A stretch of DNA of 64,000 bases from Gordionus sp. m RMFG-2023 (lineage: Eukaryota; Nematomorpha; Gordioida; Chordodea; Parachordodidae). A program made the translations under genes and the position numbers. Below, in pieces: positions 11,514 to 23,000 of the stretch. The DNA lies in contig NC_088775.1 of assembly GCF_954871325.1 (NCBI RefSeq), positions 86,963,561 to 87,027,560 on the forward strand, in the 5' to 3' direction. Below the pieces are notes generated by a model. That model saw nothing but the letters and a program-made list of their open reading frames with translations. It searched no databases and was not told the origin of the DNA. Numbering within the stretch: position 1 is the stretch's first letter; every line of letters begins with the position of its first letter.

Positions 11514-14500
11514 ATGTTAGACACTGATTATTATTATAAAATAGGATATGATGATTATGAAGATTCATCTTCGTTAAACTTATTTTACGTAATTAGAGTT
11601 ATCTGTGATGAAATGTATAATATGACAAGAGAATTTTTTTTATCACATTTCGATTTAGACATTCAAGATTATTCAAATATAAGCTCTTATGTAAGATTTA
11701 TCGCATTATTTTTTACATTTTAGATTCTAGAATATATTTAATTATAATGTGGGTAATGGAAGAAAAACTCTATTTAGACTATTGGCTGCAAAAATTCCTA
11801 TTAAGAATACATATAGAATTCATAAGCATGTATAAACACTATAAAAATTTCAAAAATCTATAATGAAAAAATAGGTTATTTTGCAAGGTAATAATTATGA
11901 AGAAAAAGAATTATTTAATGAGGATTTTAAATCAGAAATTATTGGTTTAAATAAATTAAATGATGAGCAACCAATAGCATTATCCAAACAAGAGTTTATA
12001 TTGATTTAAACTTTTTATAAAAATAAATTTAGTGATAATTTTATTATAAATGACAATCAACGCATAATAGAGTTAGAAAAACAATTATCCCTTTTAAAAT
12101 CACATATTGCTGACATTGTGATTAATCTAGAGAAGTCTTCCTCAAGATCAGACTCATCAACTCATTTAAACAGTAAAATTATATGTTTTAATACAATATT
12201 TAATACCATGTTTAGATATTGATGGAAATCTTGCTATTCCAAATAAAGTGTCTGATTGCAGTAGCTTTATGATTCCACCACCTTTACCCAACAATACAGT
12301 ATTTTATTCTAGTCCTATGACATCATTACCATTAACTAAAATGGTAAGATTAACATAAATAGATTAGATAATCTTAAATTATTATTTGTATATAGGAACA
12401 AGTTATTATAAAAAACACTTTAAATAAAAATAATGGTCAGCTAGAGGGCAATAAAAATGTGCCTAATATACCATCCATACCTAATATGTTACCTCATTTT
12501 TTGGAAGACATAGGCAAAATTAAACTAAAGCCTGTCATCCCTAAGTATATATAGATATATATATTATTCCATAAAAATAATTATATTTAGTGGTATAGTA
12601 TCATTTTTTTAAACATCTGGACTTTTATCTATCATCTTATTAGCTTGATATATAATTTATTTGTTAAATAATTTTAATATGACCAATTATAAATGCTTAT
12701 TTCATTAGAGATCCTGTCAAGAATTTTAAGAAGGTTTTTTTGGCCTGACCCATAAAATATTTATATTTTTAACTTGTGTGGACCAAACTTTGGGCCAGGC
12801 TATTGCAGATCTTGCAACTTTATATTGTCAAAATTAATTTTTTAAAAAGAATATTCAGATTAATAAAGAGCATGACTAAAATACGTGTCCCCGGTCAAGC
12901 GGGTTTAATTTATATAATATTAATAAAAAATCTTATTTAGCTTTATAAGATGAGTTAAAAAATGTTTTTTATGATTTAAAAAAAATGATAACTTAGTAAA
13001 ATTTTTAAAAAATTATTTTTTTAAATAAAAAACTACGCGTTCCCGGTCAAGATACATTTTTAAAAAAAAAATAAAATCAGATTCGTATTTAGCTCATTAA
13101 ATGGATACATTTTTTATTTAAAAAAAGTGGTAACTTAGTAAAATTTTTAAAATACTAATTTTTTACATGAAAAAACTACGTCCCCGGTCAAGATACAATT
13201 TTTTTTTTTAATAAAAGCAGATTCATATTTAACTCATTAAATGGATACAGAAAATGATTTTTTGAAAAAACACTTTTTTCTTCATTTTTTGACTAAAATA
13301 CGCGTCCCGGGTCAAGATAGATTATTTTTATAAAAATGAATATAGAATCGTGTATAGTTTTTCAAGGAGATTCCGAAAAATGTATTTATAATTTTTTTTT
13401 TTTAAATTAATTTTCGAAAAATATTTTTTTTGACTAAACTAGGCGTCCCCGGTTAAGATACATTTTTTTTAAAATAAAAGCAGATTTATATTTAGCTCAT
13501 TAAATGGATGCAGAAAATGTTTTTTTTTATTTAATAAAAAAGTAGTAACTTAGTAAAATTTTGAAAAAACACTTTTTTTTTCATTTTTTGACTAAAATAC
13601 GCGTCCCCGGTCAAGATAGATTATTTTTATAAAAATGAATATAGAATCATGTAATTTTTTAAAAAACATTTTCTATATTCATTTAATGAGGTAAATATGA
13701 ATCTGCTTTTATTTAAAAAAAAATTGTATCTTGACCGGAGACGCGTAGGGACGCGTAGTTTTTTCATGTAAAAAAATAATTTTTTAAAAATTTTACTAAG
13801 TTATCATTTTTTTTTAAATCATAAAAAACATTTTTTAACTCATCTTATAAAGCTAAATAAGATTTTTTATTAATATTATATAAATTAAACCCGTTTGACC
13901 GAGGACGCGTATTTTAGTCATGCCATGATTCTTTTTTTCCAGGCCAAACTTTGCCCAAGAATTATTTTTGTATCTATCCAAATTTGATCCAACTTATTTA
14001 GGATATCTCCTTAAAAAATTAGCATCCTATATTCCTTATTTATTGATGTTTAAAATACTCATAAATAATGCAAGATTAAAGTATAGAAGCAAAATTCATG
14101 CTACTTTTTAAGGCTGAGATAAAATTAATAATTGTCAGTTTTTGATGCTCCGATTATTGCTATATTTTTATTTTAGTCATATACTTTATATTTTGAATTA
14201 TTTTTTTTAATAAACTTACAATTAAATTTATATTTCCATTTAAAATTAATATAATAATTAAATTTATATTTTCTTTTAATAGCATTTATTCTACCTGATA
14301 AAAAAAGCATCTACAAATTTAAATGTACACTTTTAAAATCATAAAGGTGATCAAAGTCAGATGAAAAATATACCAATCAGGTGTGCATTGGCTCTCCAGG
14401 ATTTCATTTTAGGACCCCTTAAAAAAAAGCAAAAAAATGGAAATCCGATCTAAAATACCAAAAAAAATTAAAATCTAGTCATTAGAAAAAAAATAATGAG

Positions 14501-17500
14501 AAATCCAAAAAAATAAACAAAGAAAAATTGTGAACCCATTCTATTCTTAAAATGGGTTCTTTAAATATTTCACTACAAGGACCTATAACATAAGGTTGAG
14601 TGGGTGTAAAAATCAATTGTACCAATGAAATCTCATTTGCTACTTTTTTAGTCAACCTACATGGTCAGTATCCATTTTATATTTTAGTCAGTGGGGAGGG
14701 GAGGTCTCCACATCAATGATTTAGGAGGGTCTAGAGGGTGATGCCAACCCTATTATCATTGGGTTTTGGGCATACAATTATTTTTTAAATTTTTATTTAT
14801 TTTTTATCACCTTCTATTGGGACACATATACAAGGCAATTTTATTAATTTCCTGGTGCAAAAATAGCTTCTCTTAAGTCTATTAAATTATCCCTATGAGT
14901 TGTCATCTTATGTATAAGATAAACCTACAAGAGACAAATTTTTCCCTAAAGTCATTTAAAGATATTAAATTGCCAAACCTGAATTACGAAAAATCCATTC
15001 AAAAAAATTCTTAGATTATATTTTTATCTGTATCAAAAGTTTTGATAAAAATTTACTTATTTCATCAGAAACATTTTCGACATATATTTTTTTTTTGAAA
15101 ACGTTTATATTCCTTGGACAAATATGACCCTAGTAAGAAAAGACAGGCAGTATGTAAAAGATGATCTAAAAATGAAATATTAGCTAAGAAAGTTTTTTTA
15201 CCAAAGAAAGTTGGAATCTGGGCTAGATTTCAATTTTTAAATAATATTCAACTCTACAAGCTTGAATGAATAAAATGTCATCCGGTCAGATAAAACTTGG
15301 ATAGGTTCGCGCAGGGCTCAATAAATGAAATTTTAATATTATCAATATGGAATATTATTGAATTAAAAGCAACATTTTCATTAATATCAAGTAGAAGTAG
15401 TATTATGTTCCAGATATGCACTGCTATTCATACTTGGTTTTGGTAATTAGCCCCTTTCAATCTTAACCAGTAAAACTTCAATAAATCAATAAACGAAATA
15501 AAATTGGTCACATTGAGCCATATCGGTGACACAATGATGCCAAGGTGGACACATTATATTGTTAAAGGTACCAAGAACTGAAATCGTGTTAATTTATTAC
15601 TTTGTTTTACATTATATAAAACAAAATATGAAATCCAAACCCAAAGATTTTATATGAATTTTACCCGCCAGCTACTCAACCTGAACCTAAATTAATGTAT
15701 TAAATCATTTGAATTGGAATTGAGCAACGTATTTCCCTTTAATAATTTTTGCACGAGGTTTCCAGAAAATTTACGAAAAGTCAAGCCTGGGCCGGCTTGT
15801 TAAAATTTTACTAAAAGTTCACCATGGCCCGAATTTTTTTTTTACGAATTTTCTGGCCATCACATTTTTAATATCAATATCTAATTTTTCCCCAAACTAC
15901 AATTAAAGGTTTTACATCTCTCTATGGCTATCCATTTTCTACAACAATCGTTTTATAAATCAATTGTATTTTTGAAATCTGTATTGCGTAATTTGTTATT
16001 GGATCTAATCTCAAATAACTTGTTTAATATCTTGTTAATATTAATTGTATTATTTATATAGACAAACCCTTAAAATAACCAAGAAATTAACGTGCTCTAA
16101 TTTAAATCAAATAAATTAACTCGAAGTTTCAAAAAATATATAAAAATTTTAATCTAAAAAAATTCAGAGTCTTCGTTTTTTATATATAAACTGTCTAGCC
16201 CAGCCTGTTTAATTTTTTTTAAATTTTTCTGTCCAACAGTTCTCTAATGGTGGTATCAGTTTCATTCTATCTCGCAAGAAAAATAGTTACCATTTTCAGA
16301 TTGAATGACATTTTTTAGCTCAAATTGATAAAAAAAATAAATATTTTGGAGGAAAAAGGAGGATATTTTGGAAGTTTTTTTTTGTATTTTTTCGAGGTTG
16401 GAATTACCGGCTCCATATTTTTACGAGATAACATTATTTTTGAATTAACACTACTTTATCTTAATATTATTTTGATATTGGATATTTTCGGTACTTTTAA
16501 ATCGATGAATTACACTCTTATTTATTAATAGTAAAAAGCAAAAATCATATATAGCTGTGCCACGTATCTATACTGGGCCTATAATTTTGGGATCGGTTCC
16601 ATCCGACATTTATTTTACTGCCCAAACTATTCCATTCTCTAGAGGATTAGTTGAATAGCTTTTTTGCATCAATTCTGCACTAGAAAATTTTTTAAATATT
16701 TTCTTGCAAAAATTTATATAATTAATAATTTATCGTACAAAAAATAGGTCAGTTATTTTAAAAAAATTTATTTAAGGCTGTGCCCAAAATATCAAAAAAA
16801 TCTATTTCGCAAACTTTTAAAACTTTATCGAAAAAAGAAGAACTAGGTTTTTTTTAATATAAAAATAGAAACTCAAAATATTTCATTTTAAGTTTTAAAA
16901 CATTTCGAATTTTTTAAGAAATGATTTTGAATTATAGGACTCTCTTAGTTATCAAGCTGAATAAAAAATGTTTAAATTCAATACCCATTTTGAGTTTTAA
17001 CGATAGATTTTCAATTTTAGTATCACGCACACCTTATATGATTATATGTTTTTTTAAATGATTCCAAATTGCATATAGGATAAATTGTATCTGTATATTT
17101 ATATACATTTATAAACCATGTATTTATATCTAGATACATTTGGAAAAGTATCTTAGTATGGATGAGTACCTCTACATACGCTGGAATATATTTCACTTTA
17201 AAATAGAATTTTATAAACTCCCTCATTGAGTGAATTTAAAATTGAATTTAGCAATCCGATTGTATTTCATAATCCCAAAACGGATTCAGTAAATCAGGGT
17301 TATCAGAATCGGCAAAAATAATTAGATCGATATATTCTGATAAGAAATTTGTAAGCTTCTTTATAGATGGGTAGAAATTCCGACTCTGTCCAAAAATTTA
17401 AAACTATTTATAATAAAGAAAAATGTGATTAGTAGAAATGCGCGCATATAGCTTGACTATGCAATTAGAAAAGGCAACTTGGACAAATTTGATCAATTTT

Positions 17501-19577
17501 GTAATAAAAATAAGATTTGAGATGAATTTTTGATTAAATTAATCATACTCAGACCAGTATACCCCGTTTTGAATTATTTCTAAGAAATATTATATTTCAA
17601 ATATTTCCCTTTTTTAAAGATGTTTTTCTCGGCTTTTAATTATTTATTTTTTAAAAAACATTTTGATATATATATTTTTTAATAGTAAAGTTCAAAAGCG
17701 ATAGATATCTTTTCTTACATATATCCTTCAAAAGAAAAATTAATTAATTTATAATTTATTGTTGTATAAACATTTTAATTACAAATTTATTGTCAACTAT
17801 ATAAGAAAGAGAAAAAAAAAAGAAAGGAAATTTATAATTGTAACTGCTATAGTTTAAGCACTGATTAATTGATATAATTTTTAATAAAAATTCGGCTTAG
17901 ACCAGATTTTAAATTTTTTTAAGCCCGGCTCAAATATCATACCATTATTTTGGTCTGGTAGGTTGCCCATTATTTGATTACGTTGCCTGGCTTAGCATAA
18001 AAATTTTGCTTGTGGGCTTGGGACAATACCTTACCGTTTAATACCTAGTTTCTTTAGAAGACTCATCCCCAAAATAGATGTATTCTCAGTCATATAATTT
18101 ACAGGTATACAGAAGAATGATTGGTGAATCATAAATTTTGATTTTTACGAGGTATGTATTAATCTGCGAACTGTACCTATATTTTGATGAAAGGTGATTC
18201 AGAAATTTTCCGCATAAAATATGTTAGTTAAAATTTTGTTACATAATAAATAATATTTATTTTTTTTAAAAAAAACATCTATTTCATAAATATTTCAAAA
18301 CAAAATTTACTTTATACCCGCACGATGAAACAAATACTTTCAACTACTATTTCATTTAAAACATAATTTATCTTTGTAGTTTATGATCTTCTTAGATTTA
18401 ATCTTTACGGTAAGTGAGCTTTCGCAAATATTATATTTATACTTTTTATTGCCCTACAAAACCCATCACTTAGCAGGAATAGTTTTCTTTAGACCATAAC
18501 ATAAATTATTCGTTAACATATTTTATTTAAATAACGAAAAATTTATGAATCTCCTTCATAAAAATAGGGAAAATTTTTTATTTACATTCATTCTTTGGGC
18601 GGGCTATCTGCTAGTTAGGTAATATTCAGCATAATTTATGGTAATATAAGAAAGGAAGTATGCACTAAATCACAAAAGGCCTCGTTTATGGTAAGATTCG
18701 ACACCCTTGAAATATAGAGAGGTAAAGAATAAACAAAAAATTTGAAATAATACTCTTTATTTTATTCACTTTTTTTAAATATATCTTAAAACTAAATATT
18801 GAAATATTCGACACACACACTATTAGAAACATTAAATATGACTTTTTAATTAGCATTTCAATATTTATTATGCTTCTATGCGAAATTTATCCATCTCAGA
18901 TATATAATTATGAGCGGGTAATTTGATTGACATTTTATAAAGGATTAGAGAATCGTAATAACTATCCATTTATAAGACTAAAAAATTCTTTTTATCGAGT
19001 AGAGTTACCTTGCATTAAAAGTATACAAAAATTAATGTAAAATTATTATATTTATATCATATTTTGTATACTTTGCCGCGAATTCGCGTTAACTTTGACG
19101 CAAGGTAATCCAATGCTCCGTTAGCGATTTTTTTTATCTTAAAATCTTATATCACACGATAATATTTTCAATAACAGCTGTACCAAAAGATCGTCTAATG
19201 AAGGCTCTTGCTATTGTAGAAAATGTACGATCATCAAAGGTAGCGGGAAACAACTGGTCAAATCGATTATAAAAACTTCAAAATCTGATGATATATGTCA
19301 ATCAAATAATTTATGCGTACCAAACGATATTTTATATAATGATATGAATAACTCGAAATTCGTTAAAAATAAAAATTCGCAAGCAGACGATACTTCTCCC
19401 ATGAATCTCATTGCCAAGGCGATCGCTCGAAAATTCGCCAAAACGAATTTGCATGAGGTTAAAGAAGATTTTGATTTATCATTTGAAAGGGATTCATTCC
19501 CCGACGTTAAGAATCATCTTAATGCCGACAAAGGAATCGATACTATTAATTCGGAAATGAATATTCAGGCATATTAA
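11514..19577 (+). CDS. MTFR1: Mitochondrial fission regulator, MTFR1/FAM54 family
   Basis: A homologue of the MTFR1/MTFR1L/MTFR2 family, mitochondrial proteins that promote organelle fission. Exons: 11514-11690, 11731-11829, 11875-11993, 12033-12172, 12216-12343, 12396-12544, 19178-19577; about 403 residues (human MTFR1 is 333). Phases agree at every junction. Family marks in order: NVGNGRKTLFRLLAAKIPIK in exon 2, where vertebrate proteins have GSSRSIVRR.A..LPL; coiled coil RIIELEKQLSLLKSHIADIV in exon 4; a shortened Pro stretch IPPPLP in exon 5; IPNMLPHFLEDIGKIKLKPV in exon 6; NLIAKAIARKFAK in exon 7, where relatives have ALIAEALKKKFA. Exons 1-6 are packed with introns of 39-52 nt; the last intron is 6.6 kb. 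If the exon 6 donor (gtatat at 12545) is not used, the frame ends two codons later at 12552-12554, giving a shorter protein. The ATG at 11514 is the first in the open frame. Confidence 0.85.
12870..13923. mobile_element. Inverted-repeat element with internal tandem repeats
   Basis: Lies in the last intron of the MTFR1-like gene. The ends GCATGACTAAAATACG and its reverse complement start arms of about 160 bp or more that match almost throughout. Between the arms lie direct repeats of roughly 130-155 bp, each carrying CGTCCCCGGTCAAGATA (near 13035, 13172, 13302, 13443, 13599), an aaaagcagattcatattta word and gctcattaaatggata. The inverted copies come near 13726 and 13897. The GC-rich word stands out sharply in DNA of this composition. 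No open frame and no clear target duplication. A non-autonomous DNA element of unknown superfamily is the best guess. Confidence 0.7.
13924..19177 (+). other. Remainder of last MTFR1-like intron
   Basis: Over 5 kb, AT-rich. A gggaggggaggtct...gccaaccct patch near 14694-14752 looks like one end of a hAT-type element, but no partner end was found. A patch with cccggct and ttgcctggctta words (17890-18020) resembles the Pro-Gly-like GC termini of the hAT elements elsewhere in the window. Open stretches at 16325 and 17226 show no coding signs. Confidence 0.4.
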
Positions 19578-19610
19578 ATGATTTTATTAAAATTATTCGA
19601 TTCGAATATG

Positions 19611-19616
19611 AATAAA
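19611..19616 (+). terminator. Poly(A) signal of MTFR1-like gene
   Basis: AATAAA, 34 bases after the stop codon at 19577. It is the first canonical hexamer downstream of the frame. The modular gene on the other strand ends about 400 bp further on, so the two genes converge. Confidence 0.6.
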
Positions 19617-20015
19617 TATTCTCAATTTTTATATCACCTGTTAATTATAATTATCAATGGGTTTTTTTTGTGTATACGAATTATTAGATTGTATTTAAAT
19701 TTTTAAAAAATCATATTTTTTTTTATTCTTAATTATTATAATAATTATTACATTTTACTATTTTCTCGTTAATTCAAAATGTTGAGATGATTTTTTAAAA
19801 AAAAAATAATATTTTTGTGGAATATCATGTTTACAAAATTTTATATACCCTTATATTTACAAATGACGGTATGTAACGAGAAGAAAAAAGAATATAATAT
19901 TAAGTAATCGATTGTATAAATTTGTTTTTACTAAATAATTTACTAAATCACACAAAAAAAAAGGGTTAAGTTAAAATTATGCTAATATAATTTGATAATC
20001 GTTTAAGTTAATAAT

Positions 20016-20098
20016 TTATCCCGTTAAAGCTTGTAGTGACGTGGCTATTTGTTTCAAGGTGTTTATCTTGTTGATTAGATCCAAAAGATATCCAGGAC
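20016..20098 (-). CDS. Terminal exon L
   Basis: A ttttag acceptor precedes a 27-codon frame including its TAA stop; it encodes PGYLLDLINKINTLKQIATS and a short tail. It begins in phase 1, joining exon K as Ser. Its codon composition is richer in G+C than the flanks. It is the probable normal 3' end of the gene. Confidence 0.6.
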
Positions 20099-23000
20099 CT
20101 AAAATAAATTATAAGACAAAGTAAAATTGTGTTAAATCAAAAATTCGTTTTCTGGAATAACATAATTATTTTTAATTTTTAAAAATAAAACACTAATTTT
20201 TTTAGGGGGGTTTTATTAGAATATTTTGAAATTCTCAAATTACAACACTTTTAAAGTTCGGTTAATTTAAGAGTTATTTTTTTAATATATGGTCTAACCA
20301 TTTATAACTTTCGATCCAGTAGTTTATAAAAATTTTATTTGTTTTTTAAATTTAGCAACAGATTTTTATATGTTAGTTATTAAATCTCTTTCTAAGAACT
20401 GATGTGAATTTCTGAACCCGAACAATCGGTATAATTTTAAAATGTGAAGACTAGATTCATAGTGGGATCCGATCCGACAAGATTTAGGAGTAATTATTTC
20501 GGTATTTTTCTTTCTTAGAAGTCTTCAATATTAAAATAGTAACTTTTAAGCTATTTCAATAAATTTTTCTCAAAAAAAAAATATTAAATGATATGCGAAG
20601 TTTTTTTTTCTCTCGATTTTTAAATAGAACCCGGTGAGTCGAAGGAAAATGTAAAATAATTCGAGCCGATATCCGAAAAAGTAAAATATAAAATAATAGT
20701 TTTTTTTTCCTTGTTTAATAGGAATTAGAAACAAACGTATCATTTAAATTAAGGGGGTTCGAGCTTAACATTAAAATAAAAATTGGGGCATGTTTTAGCC
20801 TACTTAAAATTTCATTTCGGGGTCAACCCAAAAAAAGAAATTTTAATTTGCAAGACTACTGCACTAGATATGAAAACTTTTTAAGTAAAAATAAATTAAT
20901 TACTGAGAGAAACGTTTTTGGTGCTTTTATCCGTAGTCGCATCGTCGTCATCATCTGACACCTTTTTGGCTCGTTTAGTCTTTTTACTTTTCGTCATTTT
21001 GGTTTCATCTTTGTATTTTCGGATTGTCGAAAAAAAGAATCATTTTTAAACATAAATAAAACCACAAAATTAATAAACTATAATAAATAACCTTTACCTA
21101 CGGATGGGGACATTTTGCCGGCTTTTGCTGCTTTCATCTTAGATAATTCTAAAATTGTTTAGTTTAATGAATTTGAATACATTTCAAGATTATATAATTT
21201 TTTATAAAAAACAAAAACTGTTATCAAATTTTCATACTATTAATTGTATTACTCAGTCTTATAATAGTTGTGATTTGGAGTATAGTTATTATTTATCTTA
21301 TAATAAAATACTATTATACCCAAAAACTATATATATAGTAGATTCATAATAAATTTTTCCACTAAATAAAATATAAATTAGAAAAATACTAATCATTCAA
21401 AACTTACCTATTTTTTTTTTCTGTTTGGATCCTATAATCTAACATCATTTCCAAGAATGCTTAAAAAACAATTTATTATGAAGCTGAGGATTACGCTTGG
21501 ATTTCAAGCAAGAAATGTGAACGAAATAATCCGTCATGCTAAATAAAAACTTCAACATTTGAAATATCATAAAAAGACATGACAGAGTATTATTCCCTTG
21601 TGATAAATCCCCATCAAAAACCTCTACTTCCTCCCCTCCTAAAAAATTTTACCGCCTTCGGAAACGATAATATTACGTTATTAATTATAATGGCAAGCCC
21701 TTTATAATATTTTAAAAAGAATAACTTAAATTATCAATGCCTTACTACAAACTATCAAAAAATTAAATTGTGAATGTGAAGGTTATTTTTTTTAAAATAT
21801 GAATTAAATTATAAATCTTAAATTCATTTACGATGAATGCATTGTTACAATATTTTGTTTGGCATTATCAGTAGCGCTGTGCCAAGACTTGGCGGCTCAA
21901 AAAATAATTTGGCGCGCCTTTAAAAAACACGATATACCTAAGCTATTTGATAAGTTTTCGCAATGAGAACTAAAAACATACTTTATTTAATTTTAATCAT
22001 AAATGAATGTATATATTAACATGACAATATTCATAGACTAAAATATTGCCATCTTATTTATCCTCGCCTTTACAAAGGTGGATATTATGTCGGCATAATC
22101 TAAAGATTGCGATATCATTTCCTATTGAAATTATATCGAGAGATTAACAAGTCGGTCCTGTACCAAACAGAATCGTGGATAAGTTTTTAATTAATTTGAT
22201 CTTTAGAAGCCGCCATCTGCGGATGTCACGGTAATTGAAATTATTAATAATCTTTTATATAATGGATTTATTAGGTAAAGTTTCATATAACCAATTTGTG
22301 TTAATATAGAGTAAAATTTCCAATGGAGTGTTTAATTCAATTAATATCACATTCTAACGTATCCTGATCTGTTAAATATTTAATTAACAAGATTTTTTTA
22401 GCTCTCTTTCAGGCGCATTTGTACATTCCGGTATATTAAATATCGATCCAAAATGATCTTAAAGAGCTTTGACTGCTGGAAATTTTCCTTCAACCAATTT
22501 TTCGCTTGATCTAGCAATACATTGAAAAATTCAGTCTCATATTTTTTTGAGGATCATGTATATAGGCGCGTCATCTTCGTAAGAAAATTGTTTTTGAACT
22601 TTCAGTCTACTTATATTGTTATTGAATAAACGCTGAGTTAAGGGAATTATAAAAGCCGTTTCCCTTAAAACGATATTAAAATCTTGCGCACTTTATACAA
22701 GTGTATGGTTCTTTCTAATTAAATATTGTCATTTTACATGCCTTACTAAATAACCAGTTGACAAGAGTTACCACAAATAGAAATTGTTTTAATTTCTTTG
22801 GCCAATAAAATGTTATGTGCAGCATTTCGGATTAAAACGTCTGAAACTAGCATAGTATATAATATGCATCAACACTTAATATTCGAATCTAAATCTTAAT
22901 TAAAATAATAACTCAATCTACTAAAGTAATTTGTAGCGTACCCACCTGAAAGGTAAATGTATAAAACGAAGACTATAGTGCAAGCTTTTTTATTTTAAAG

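Noticed and set aside
12884-13620. Regularly spaced GC-rich word as a CRISPR-like array
   Set aside because: Spacers are themselves similar repeats, the unit is 130-155 bp and the setting is an animal intron.
14694-14752. End of a hAT element (gatgccaaccct)
   Set aside because: No matching opposite end was found within several kilobases.
16325-17226. Two short open frames (67 codons each)
   Set aside because: Phe/Ile/Tyr-rich translation of AT-rich DNA inside the MTFR1-like intron; no start context or conservation visible.
19344-19577. 77-codon open frame taken as a separate gene
   Set aside because: The frame extends upstream to an acceptor at 19177 and carries the C-terminal helix of the MTFR1 family, so it is that gene's last exon.
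20896-20898. Stop after exon K as the only gene end
   Set aside because: A phase-1 donor precedes it and a well-formed terminal exon L follows, so I treat it as an alternative rather than the only end.
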